Positions 1 through 10,000 of a stretch of DNA of 64,000 nucleotides are shown here, one piece after another; the stretch's first letter is position 1, and every line of letters begins with the position of its first letter. The translations under genes were made by a program, and so were the position numbers. Below the pieces are notes generated by a model. It was not told the origin of the DNA and searched no databases. It worked only from the letters and a program-made list of their open reading frames with translations. The stretch comes from Phycisphaerae bacterium (lineage in GTDB: Bacteria; Planctomycetota; Phycisphaerae; UBA1845). The stretch is taken from the NCBI GenBank assembly GCA_029260135.1, contig JAJDDV010000218.1, positions 1 to 64,000 of the forward strand, given 5' to 3'.

Positions 1-1
1 A

Positions 2-292
2 ACCAAAGAACGAGAGGACGAGCTGATCGCGGCGGCCACGGGCGGCCAGATGTTCCCCGGCAACTGTGCCGAGAGTGACACCTGCGCGTCAGTTCCGGCG
101 CACGATGCCGGACAGCTCGATCGCATCCTTACGTCCCTCGAGCGCAAAGAGATCCTCGCGGCGCTGGAACGCTCGAACGGGCAGCGGACGCTCGCGGCAA
201 GAGCCCTTGGCATCTCGCGAAGTCGGCTCTACCGTCGAATGGACGCACTCGGAATCGACCCGCAGACCATCGGACACCGTCGCGCCATTTGA
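2..292 (+). CDS. C-terminal end of a Fis-type HTH regulator (partial)
   Basis: The reading frame is open from the window edge to TGA at 290-292, so the gene starts upstream and only about 96 codons are seen. The last 60 residues form a Fis-family helix-turn-helix: a Leu-rich helix (LERKEILAALERSNGQ) followed by TLAARALGISRSRLYRRM. This is the usual C-terminal DNA-binding domain of sigma-54-dependent (NtrC-type) activators, but the AAA+ domain is outside the window, so that assignment is inferred. An ATG at 50 could start a stand-alone 80-residue Fis-like protein; the open upstream frame makes this less likely. Confidence 0.75.
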   Translation, partial: TKEREDELIAAATGGQMFPGNCAESDTCASVPAHDAGQLDRILTSLERKEILAALERSNGQRTLAARALGISRSRLYRRMDALGIDPQTIGHRRAI

Positions 293-401
293 GCGACGCC
301 CACGGCACGTTCGATGGAAACGCGACCGTCGGATCGTAGAGGCCCGGCGGTGCGGCGACTACCACGATCAGGTGCAGTTTGCGGGGAGTGCGACTCGCTA
401 G

Positions 402-794
402 ATGGAGCAGCGTGTGACGTTCCCTATCCCACCGGGGGCGCGGGTGTGGATTGGCGGGCATGATCCGGCAGCACGACGTGTCGCCGAGGCGTGCCTCAAG
501 GGAGCGGTTCGTCCACCAACAGGACCGATCGACGCGGTCGTCATCGTCCCGCGGACGACAGACGAGGCCGTCCATTTTGCCCAGAAGCTCCGTCGTCGGC
601 TTGAGCCGAACGGCTGCATCTGGGTCGTTCGACCGGCACATGCTGGATCCGGGACGCCTGACGCTGGCGTGGGGCTGGACAATGTCACGGAATCCATGGT
701 CAAGAGCGGCTTCGTGGCCGCCGATTCCATTCGTCTGGGAACCGAGCACGTGGCCTTGCGCTTTGATCGCCCAAACACCGAAGTCCAGGCGTAG
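402..794 (+). CDS. DUF3052-like conserved protein
   Basis: 130 residues, no signal peptide or membrane segment. The layout resembles the DUF3052 family: a central beta strand with acidic turn (GPIDAVVIVPRT), an amphipathic helix (AQKLRRRLEPNG), a strand ending in WVVRPA, a short 'VTESMVKSGF' helix and a terminal strand (HVALRFDR). The fold resembles a shrunken Rossmann or methyltransferase-like core, but no SAM-binding glycine loop is visible and no function is known. A GGGGAG stretch about 12 bases upstream supports ATG 402. It is the first of a run of same-strand genes leading to apgM. Confidence 0.65.
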   Translation: MEQRVTFPIPPGARVWIGGHDPAARRVAEACLKGAVRPPTGPIDAVVIVPRTTDEAVHFAQKLRRRLEPNGCIWVVRPAHAGSGTPDAGVGLDNVTESMVKSGFVAADSIRLGTEHVALRFDRPNTEVQA

Positions 795-947
795 GATGGC
801 CGGGCTGTCTGGTGTGGTGGGCATCTCGACGGTAGGATTCGGATCCTCTTGCGGCGACGGACCGTCGGGCACTCCCGTCGCCATCTCGCACGGGCTGGAC
901 CGAGGCGCGTCGGCGGTTGAGACGCAGTCGCGGTCTTGAGGGGCCCG

Positions 948-2153
948 ATGACCGTAGGAATCGCGGTGAAGTACGCACTGATCCTGCCGGATGGCGCGGC
1001 GGACGAACCTGTCGGAGAACTTGACGGGCAGACTCCCCTTCAGGCGGCCAGGACACCCAACATAGACTGGATCGCATCGAACGGGCGCCAGGGACGCGTC
1101 GTCACCGTCCCCGACGGCTTCTCGCCGGGCACCGCCGTTGCGACGTTGTCACTTTTTGGCTACGACCCCCGGGCGGACTACTTCGGCCGTGCACCGCTGG
1201 AGGCGCTCGCCCAAGGCATCGAGATTCCGGCCGGCTCGCAAGTCTTCCGCTGCAATTTCGTCACGATCACCGACGGTATCATGGAAGACTTCACCGCCGG
1301 CCACCTTACGCAAACCGAGGCCCAGCGCCTGATCGCCGACCTGAACGACGATCTTGCGGACGAAGGATGTCACTTGTACAGCGGCATGTCTTATCGCAGC
1401 CTCTTGGTCACCGCCAAGACACCGGACGGGAAAACGGACTGCACGCCTCCACACGACATCCCGGATCAACCCGTTGACCACCACCAGCCGCGCGGCCCCG
1501 CGGCCGAATGGATTCGCAAGGTCGCCCGGCTCGCGCACGAAACGCTGAAGAACCACGACGTCAATCTTGTACGGCGTGATCTCGGCGAGAACCCAGCGAC
1601 CGACATCTGGTTGTGGGGACAAGGCCGCCCAGGATCGCTGGAGCCCTTTGCATCCCGCTTTGGCGTGCAGGGCGTGGTCATCGCCGCGGCGGATCTGATC
1701 CGCGGTCTCGCGCGGTGTATGGGGATGGAGCACATCGACGTTCCCGGCGCCACCGGCTTTTTGGATACGGACTACGCCGCCAAGGGATCAGCGGCAGTGT
1801 CAGCACTTGACACTTACGACCTGGTGGTCGTTCACGTCGAGGCGCCCGACGAAGCCGGCCATCAAGGCGATGTCGCGGCCAAGGTGACCGCGATCGAACA
1901 GATCGACGAGCATATCGTCGGGCCGGTGTTGGAGCGGCTTCGCAACGACGACAAATGGAAGATCATGGTCGCACCGGATCACCCAACGCCGGTCGCGCGC
2001 CGCGTTCACACAAACGTACCCCCGCCATTCTGCATTGCGGGGCATACCGTACAAACGGTGCTGAGCCGCCCGCTGTCCGAGACGACGGCCGCCTCGAGCG
2101 ATCTGCAGGTGGATCCGGGGCACGAGCTCATGGAGTATTTTCTGCGGGCCTGA
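948..2153 (+). CDS. apgM: Cofactor-independent phosphoglycerate mutase, ApgM type
   Basis: About 401 residues, matching the archaeal-type 2,3-bisphosphoglycerate-independent phosphoglycerate mutase, which interconverts 3- and 2-phosphoglycerate in glycolysis. Alkaline-phosphatase-superfamily metal ligands are visible: Asp in ALILPDGAADEP near the start, the phosphorylated Ser in DGFSPGTAVATLSLFGY (around residue 57), VVHVEAPDEAGHQGD, and the C-terminal APDHPTPVARRVHT metal cluster. An in-frame TTG lies at 936, but ATG 948 has GAGG seven bases upstream and puts the conserved strand close to the N terminus, so it is preferred. A YggX-like gene follows 30 bases downstream, probably in the same transcript. 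Confidence 0.93.
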   Translation: MTVGIAVKYALILPDGAADEPVGELDGQTPLQAARTPNIDWIASNGRQGRVVTVPDGFSPGTAVATLSLFGYDPRADYFGRAPLEALAQGIEIPAGSQVFRCNFVTITDGIMEDFTAGHLTQTEAQRLIADLNDDLADEGCHLYSGMSYRSLLVTAKTPDGKTDCTPPHDIPDQPVDHHQPRGPAAEWIRKVARLAHETLKNHDVNLVRRDLGENPATDIWLWGQGRPGSLEPFASRFGVQGVVIAAADLIRGLARCMGMEHIDVPGATGFLDTDYAAKGSAAVSALDTYDLVVVHVEAPDEAGHQGDVAAKVTAIEQIDEHIVGPVLERLRNDDKWKIMVAPDHPTPVARRVHTNVPPPFCIAGHTVQTVLSRPLSETTAASSDLQVDPGHELMEYFLRA

Positions 2154-2183
2154 CCGCTCGCCGACTGGAAGGAGACGATAAAG

Positions 2184-2453
2184 ATGTCGAACGAACCCGC
2201 AAACCCGACGAACGAAGGAACGGGATTCAGCTGCAGTCGATGTGGACGCCCCAACCAGCAACTCGAGAAGACACCGTTCAGGGGTCCCCTCGGCGAAAAG
2301 GTCTGGAATCACATCTGCAGCGTCTGCTGGCAGGAATGGATCGGAATGGGAACGCGGGTGATCAACGAGCTCGGTCTCGTGCTCGGGAGCCCCGCCGGAC
2401 AGGAGGTCTACGACCAACACATGGTCGAGTTTCTCCAGCTTGAAGAGCAATAG
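2184..2453 (+). CDS. YggX-like (Fe2+-trafficking family) protein with four cysteines
   Basis: 89 residues. The C-terminal two thirds match the YggX / Fe(2+)-trafficking family: basic helix with GxLGEKVW, W-x-EW, 'TRVINELGLVLGSPAGQEVYDQHMVEFL'-type end (the family usually has MLINEYRLN...FL). YggX proteins protect iron-sulfur clusters from oxidative damage. Unlike the usual single N-terminal Cys, this one has CSRC near residue 17 and CSVC near residue 46, which could bind a metal as a zinc ribbon or rubredoxin-like site. A strong AAGGAGA lies upstream of ATG 2184. Family placement is fairly safe; metal binding is inferred. Confidence 0.75.
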   Translation: MSNEPANPTNEGTGFSCSRCGRPNQQLEKTPFRGPLGEKVWNHICSVCWQEWIGMGTRVINELGLVLGSPAGQEVYDQHMVEFLQLEEQ

Positions 2454-2556
2454 CGTCCACAGGCACTGGAAAATGAGGCCTCGGTTCGCTATGATATCTT
2501 CGACGGACGATGGGAATCTACGATGACCCGTACATCGAAAGAGTGGCGAAAGGGTC

Positions 2557-3447
2557 TTGCGCCTCGCCACTGACTCCGGGAACTGTGGCGTGACAGCAAA
2601 CGACGAGACGACGCACGCCTTACAAGGCATTCCAATCGTCGCGGAAGGTGCGCCCCGACTTCACCTCGTCGCCCACGAAGGCACCGAAAACGAGACCCGA
2701 ATTCGATGTCGCAGAGCGGTCACGCTCATAGGCTCTCGCGAGCACTGCAAAATCACGCTCCGGCATGACAAGGTCTCCGGGGTCCATGCAGCGGTCATCA
2801 ACGACGGCTCCCACCTCGTCGCCGTCGATTTGGTCAGTCGCACCGGAACACTCCTCAACGGTCTCAAGCTCGAGCACGAGCGACTCAGCCATGGCGACGC
2901 GCTATCCGTAGGCCCTTGGGAGTTTCGCGTCGAGATCGAAGTAGGAAGTCACGAGGGCAACGGTGACATGCACCCGCACGGACTGGAACCCTCGCCTCAT
3001 GTCGTCGCCCTCGAGCACAAGGACACAGGCCAGATTCTCAAGCCCAATCGCGACGCCTGCACGATCGGTCGACGTGCCGGATGCGATATCGCGATTACCG
3101 ACAACCGTGTGTCTCGGTGTCACAGCCTGCTACTGACGTACTACACCCAGCCGGCCATCGCCGATCTCCTCAGCCGCAACCACACGCTCGTGAACGGTCG
3201 GCCCGTTCCGTTCACCCGGATGCACGACGGCGATGTCATCACGATCGGCGAGACCTCGTTCATCGTCCGCGCCGTCAACGCCCTCCCCGACCCGGCGTCC
3301 GGAAACGGCAAGGCGTCCGCCGGCAACGGCTCCAAGTCCGCCGAGCGCGTGCCCGACCTCATCAACATCCAGGAAACGGAAGGATCCCAGCGCTGGCGCG
3401 TCGCCGACAGCCTGGACAAAGTTCAAAAGGTAGCCCGCAAAGGGTAA
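2557..3447 (+). CDS. Double FHA-domain protein
   Basis: Two forkhead-associated domains, at about residues 35-125 and 148-235. Each shows the phosphothreonine-binding pattern: first copy [25 protein letters not shown] followed in part by SRTGTLLNG; second copy [24 protein letters not shown] and SRNHTLVNG. The first copy lacks the usual Arg right after GS and has SGVHA instead of SRxHA; the second is canonical. The tail is low-complexity ([14 protein letters not shown]). FHA proteins read out Ser/Thr kinase signalling. The start is uncertain: TTG 2557 has GAAAGGG just upstream, while GTG 2590 is an in-frame alternative. hutU begins 19 bases after the stop, so co-transcription is likely. Confidence 0.8.
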   Translation: MRLATDSGNCGVTANDETTHALQGIPIVAEGAPRLHLVAHEGTENETRIRCRRAVTLIGSREHCKITLRHDKVSGVHAAVINDGSHLVAVDLVSRTGTLLNGLKLEHERLSHGDALSVGPWEFRVEIEVGSHEGNGDMHPHGLEPSPHVVALEHKDTGQILKPNRDACTIGRRAGCDIAITDNRVSRCHSLLLTYYTQPAIADLLSRNHTLVNGRPVPFTRMHDGDVITIGETSFIVRAVNALPDPASGNGKASAGNGSKSAERVPDLINIQETEGSQRWRVADSLDKVQKVARKG

Positions 3448-3466
3448 GACTCACGGAAGTGTCGCC

Positions 3467-5140
<1,674 letters not shown>

Positions 5141-5772
5141 GATGACCGGTGACGCCGCGTGCCCTGTCCAAGACGGCTGCCATGCCCAAGCCGTAGCCGC
5201 GGGCCGGACAGACATGCCCCGGCTGCCGGAGGCGTGTCCGGAGCAGGAGGGAAACGATAGGATGTGTTAACCATTTCTCCGAACGGGTGCACCCCTTGTT
5301 CCCGGTCCGAACACCAAGGGGGTCGGGAGGAGCTCACCTGGGGTGGGCCATGTCAAGAGAGTGCGTAGCATGCACCCCGAACGCACCATTCTGCCGCCAA
5401 CAGGAGCCGGTCGGACGCGAGACCGTGATCGAACAGGTTCGGCCTGCGCCGCTGGAAGTCGGCTGGCGTCCCCGGCACTGGACGACCGGCTCCCAACGGG
5501 CCAGACTCAAACGCTGACTCGAGCGACGAGAACCAAGTACCTGACAGTGATGGGTCGGACCAACCAAAGACCGGATCAGCTCGTCGCCTCGTTTCAGGAG
5601 CGGACCCGAGCATGCCCAAAGGCAATCTGCACAGGACTTGCCGCTACCTCGCCCAGCTTCCGGGGTAATCCATGGCGCACTGCGCCAACGAGAGGACGTG
5701 GAGCATCGCCGACCTGACGCCACCATGCCAGCCGCGCGGTGGTGGGATCTTGAACGATTCTGCGTGCATAGC
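5141..5772. other. Gap without a convincing gene
   Basis: 632 bases between hutU and the IS66 left end. ORFs here are overlapping, arginine/proline-rich and unlike any family I know. At about 5178-5206 lies a motif TGCCATGCCCAAGCCGTAGC that recurs, slightly changed, at 50566-50594, so part of this gap is a dispersed intergenic repeat. I see nothing else to assign. Confidence 0.5.
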
Positions 5773-5849
5773 GTAAGCGTCCGGCGAACCCCATCTTCTA
5801 TCTGACAGGCGTTTGAGGCACCATGCCTTCGTGAAAGGAGGTGTGGCGT

Positions 5850-6128
5850 ATGGCCAAGGGCAGAGCACGTGATCTGGCGAAGGAAGCGGCGTGGCGACGG
5901 CGATTGGCTGGGCATGCTGACAGTGGGCAAACCGTCCGAGGGTGGTGCCGCCGACATCGGGTGACGGAGACGGGCTTCCATTGGTGGCGTCGTGAACTGG
6001 CACGGCGCGACGCGGAGGCGCAAGCCAGCTCGTTCGTGCCGGTGCGCCTGATCGAAGATCCAGCGTGGAACGGCGATGGGCAGATCGAGATTGAGCTAAC
6101 GGATGGCCGACGCGTTCGGCGGGTATGA
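5850..6128 (+). CDS. tnpA: IS66 TnpA accessory protein
   Basis: About 92 residues with the IS66 TnpA layout: an N-terminal basic helix (ARDLAKEAAWRRRLAGHADSG), a helix-turn-helix-like TVRGWCRRHRVTETGFHWWRREL, then VPVRLIE and the C-terminal IEIELTDGRRVRR. ATG 5850 has a near-perfect AAAGGAGGT seven bases upstream. The C terminus runs straight into sequence of tnpC (frame overlap 6103-6128), which marks the deletion junction; normal TnpA continues about 15-20 residues further, so the end is slightly truncated. Confidence 0.85.
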   Translation: MAKGRARDLAKEAAWRRRLAGHADSGQTVRGWCRRHRVTETGFHWWRRELARRDAEAQASSFVPVRLIEDPAWNGDGQIEIELTDGRRVRRV

Positions 6129-6801
6129 CGGCATCTACGCGGGCGAGGCTGGTGGTCACGTTACGGAGGTGGCGTGCTGGGCGCATGCGCGGCGGAAGTT
6201 CTACGATGCCCAAAACAGCGACCCGGCGACCGGTGCGCAAGCGCTGGCGCACATCCGGCTGCTGTACGACATCGAGACTCAGGCGAAGAAGGAAACCAAG
6301 CAGGCTGCGAAGGCGGTGCCCGCCAACGAGGCATTCGATCGGCGCGTATGCGAGTTGCTCGCCGAGAATCGTCTTCGTCTGCGTGAGGATCAGGCTGTGC
6401 CGCGGCTCGCGCGGTTCCGGACGTGGCTGGAATCACAGCAGGCCGAGCGCGGCGGCCCATTGCTGCCCAAAAGCCCGATGGGCCAGGCGATCCGGTACGC
6501 GCTTAATCAGTGGGATGCGTTGTGCGTGTACACCACGGACGGCCGGCTGGCCATCGACAACAACGCCAGTGAGAACGCCTTGCGACGGGTGGCCGTGGGC
6601 CGAAGAAACTGGCTCTTTGCCGGATCGGACAACGGCGGCCGCACCGCCGCGACGTTGTTCAGCGTGATCGCTACCTGCGAGCGTCACAAGGTCGAGCCGA
6701 TGACCTATCTCCGTGATGTGCTCAGCCGCATCGCGGCCACACCGATCAACGAACTGTCCGGCCTACTCCCCGACCACTGGCAAGCAGCCGCCGCGAATTG
6801 A
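6103..6801 (+). pseudogene. tnpC: C-terminal fragment of IS66 transposase TnpC
   Basis: 232 codons equal to the last 40-45% of an IS66 DDE transposase: it begins in the conserved ADAFGGYDGIYA stretch holding the second catalytic Asp, keeps ACWAHARRKFYD, and ends with the catalytic Glu in AIDNNASENALRRVAVGRRN and the GGRTAATLFSVIATCERH tail. The N-terminal zinc-finger/coiled-coil part and the first catalytic Asp (in the usual DETP motif) are missing, and a stop (TAA 6097-6099) lies immediately upstream in frame. It is therefore a dead fragment. Confidence 0.88.
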
Positions 6802-6829
6802 CCCCTACAACCTCACCGAAAAACCGGCG

Positions 6830-6891
6830 CCAATGTCTTATGTGGTTCGCCGGACGGCTACCAATGTCTTATGTGGTTCGCCGGACGGCTA
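6830..6891. repeat. Tandem duplication of the IS66 right end (31 bp x 2)
   Basis: Positions 6830-6860 and 6861-6891 are identical 31-base units, each carrying the outer inverted repeat (GTGGTTCGCCGGACGGCTA) and the adjacent CCAATGTCTTAT. The next bases, CCAAAGATC, begin like a third copy but diverge. Confidence 0.95.
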
Positions 6892-7067
6892 CCAAAGATC
6901 GCTGGCCGACACAGCCCGTTCCAAGGGCATCATGACATCTTGTCCGCACGGCGTTTACGGACATGGCGACAACCGCAAGATAGGGATATAAAGTCGCTGA
7001 ACTGGCGCACCGCAGGATGCCTTTGCGGACAGCACGGTGCAGAAATCGCCGGACAGGCACACCAGGT

Positions 7068-10000
7068 CTATCTCTTCTCACCGGGAGTCTGCTGGCACTC
7101 ATCAGGGATGCCGTCGCCATACTCGTGAGGGAATGAGTCCTCGCTGACGCCATCGGCGATGTCGCACTCATCTGGAATATGATTGACGTTGCAGTCGTTG
7201 CTGACGCCGGAGCCGAGATCACAGAGATCGCCGATCCCATTGGCGTTGCAGTCGCCATCGGGTTGACATTCGTCGGGAACGCCGTCGCCGTTGCAGTCGA
7301 CCGACGGACCTTCCGGAAGAACATCACAGGTATCGGCCACTCCGTTGCCGTTGCAGTCGGGCGCACAGTCGTCCGGGCTGCCGTCACCGTCGCAGTCCCT
7401 TGGGAGTGGGTCTCGGATCGACACGTAGCCGGAATAGACATCATTCTCAGTCTCGAACAGGACATTGACCGCAAGCGCCTCTGTATCCAGCTGCACTTCG
7501 AATCCGAAGAACTTCTTCGTGAAGGGGTGGCTGTCTGTCAGACGGGCCCGCAGTTGCCAACCGCCTGCGTCCGTGTTCGCATATAGCTGTACAGAGCCAG
7601 AGCGGTTGCCTCTGTTGATACTCGGCGCCGCCACGGCCAGAGCTCGATCATGTACGGAGACACCGGAGCCGAAAGCCTGGCTCTCTCCTACGGTACTCGG
7701 AGGAGTCAGCCTGGCTTGCTCGACCCAGCCCCCGGCCTCCCTTTGGTAGATGTAAACAGCCCCGGTGAAGTCGTCTTCGCGATGGGCTCCGACGACAATC
7801 GTGTCTTCGTACACATCCAGGTTACGTCCAAACTCGGACCAACCCGCAGACGAGGGCGGCGCAAGCTTCGCTTCCTCCACCCATTCGTTGCCATCGTGGT
7901 GATACACATAGGCCGAGCCCTTGTCGTCATCGCCCCAGGCACCGATGACGAGCGTATTACCATCGATCGCGATGTCCTCGCCGAAGTAATCCCCGTAAGA
8001 GGTGTCGGAGCCGACGAACTTCTTCGTTTCGATCCAGGCGCCATCGACCTTCTCGAAGACAAAAGCTGCGCCGGAGTTGTACGCCACACCATCGTCACTG
8101 TATGCCCCCACGACAATCGTTCCCATTCCTACCGCGATGTCGAATCCGAACCCCGCATGTCGCACGACGCTCGACGGCATGAGCTCGGTTTGAAAGACCC
8201 ATTCACTTCCCACTCGCTCGAACACGAAGATTGAGCCGGTTGTGTCCGTTGGCTTACCGCCAACCACCATGATGTTGTCACCCACGGCAAGGTCCCTGGC
8301 AAAGGCACCGGACGTTCCTTCCGCGGGCGGCACGATCTGTGCCTCCTCAATCCACCTCCCCTCGTGCAGCGCAAAGACGTACACCGCACCATGGCGATCG
8401 TCCGGGTCCGGTCCTGTATTTCCGGCATTGTGTGCCGTGGCAAAGAGGCGTCCCTCTTTCATCACCATCCTGTAGGCAAAATAACTGTGCGCTTCATCGG
8501 TCGATGCATACAAGCGCTGGACGTCCGTAGCGAGCGTTGCACATTCTTCGGGCACGCCGTCTCCGTCGCAGTCCTGACTCAGGCCGCTCAGAAGATCGCA
8601 GAGGTCGGGGACGTCGTTTTCGTTGCAGTCGATGTCGCACTCATCGGGAATACCGTTGCCGTAGCAGTCTTCGCTAACACCGGCGGCGATGTCACATTCG
8701 TCCGGGATCTCGTTATTGTTGCAGTCCTGCGAGGTGCCGCGATCGATGTCGCACCAGTCCATGGCCTGATTACCGTTGCAGTCGACCTCGCACTCGTCGG
8801 GGACGCGGTTGTTGTTACAGTCGTCGCTGACCGCGAACCAGATGTCACAACTATCCGCCTCGGTGTTGTCGTTGCAGTCCGGTTCGCATTCATCGGGGAC
8901 GCCGTTTCCCGAACAATCCGCGCTGACGGCGTCTGCAATGTCGCAGGCATCGGGCTTCTGGTTGTCGTTGCAGTCTGCTTCGGCGTGGACGCACTCGTCG
9001 GGGATACCGTTGTCGTTGCAGTCCTCACTCGTTCCAGCCGCGACATCGTCCAGATCCGGAATGCCGTTGAGGTTGCAGTCGCCGAACTCAAACGGCCCCA
9101 TGTCGACGATCGGCTTTCCGGAGTCGCCGGCCTCGCCGGTGTCCGGCGTTGCAGGGGCATCATAGAAACGTGGCATGCCATCAGAATCGAGCGTGATCCC
9201 CGCAAGCCCCGGCGCAAGGTTCGTTCCGGCATCGATGCAGGGCGATCCGGGCTTGAGGCGATAGTTCCCTTCCGTCCAGGTATCATCGATCTGCCAGTAT
9301 CCCGGCAGGACAAACATCGGGTCGCACTCGACCGGTCCCCATTGATCATGCACGTGCGACTGCATGCAGGAGTAGCTCGGTTCGGGAAAGGACCCTCCCC
9401 ACCACCAGGGAACAGAATTGCCCCAGAAGATGCAGTTCGAAAAGCCGCCGTCGCAGTCGTGCACCGCCCCCGCGAATGTCTGAGGCGTTGCGCGGTTTCC
9501 GGTAAGCGTGCAGTTGGTGACGGCCGCGTCGCTGCTCGCCAGGCCGCCTCCTTTGATCACCGCGCTGTTTCCGGAGATGACGGTGTTCACGATCGTACCG
9601 TCACAGCCCATACACCCGCCGCCCGAATCACCCGCGGTGTTGGAGGTAATCATGCTACCGGCGATCGTGCCGTTGAAGCCGTACAGCCCGCCACCATTAA
9701 CTTCCGCCTTGTTTGCAGCGATGCGACACCCGTCGATCGTACCCTCGCCGTATGCCACGCCCGCGCCGCGTCCGGCGGAGTTCTCAGCGATGGTGCAGCC
9801 GCTGATGCGACCATCGCAGTGGCCCAGCCCTCCGCCTGCCCCGGAATCGACGCTGTTTCCCGTGATCGTGCAGCCACGAATCTCGCCGTCGAGATCGTGG
9901 ATCCCCGCGCCTTCGTCTTCGGCGAGGTTGCCCCTGACGGAACAATTATGCACGCGTGCCCTTGCGCCGTTGCCCTTGATCCCCCCGCCTCTGGGTGCCC

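Larger units (their letters stand above)
5773..6892 (+). mobile_element. IS66-family element with large internal deletion
   Basis: Terminal inverted repeats typical of IS66 are present: left GTAAGCGTCCGGCGAACC at 5773-5790 and right, on the opposite strand, GTAGCCGTCCGGCGAACC ending at 6861, with a second copy ending at 6892. Between them are tnpA and the C-terminal part of tnpC only; tnpB and the front of tnpC are gone. The left flank 5765-5772 (TGCATAGC) is not repeated after either right end, so I see no 8-bp target duplication. The element cannot move by itself. Confidence 0.88.

Noticed and set aside
796-939. 47-codon ORF between the DUF3052-like gene and apgM
   Set aside because: It starts one base after the upstream stop but has no clear ribosome-binding site and a Gly/Ser-rich sequence with no family.
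5230-5772. Group II intron or retron RNA
   Set aside because: No domain V-like hairpin or reverse transcriptase found.
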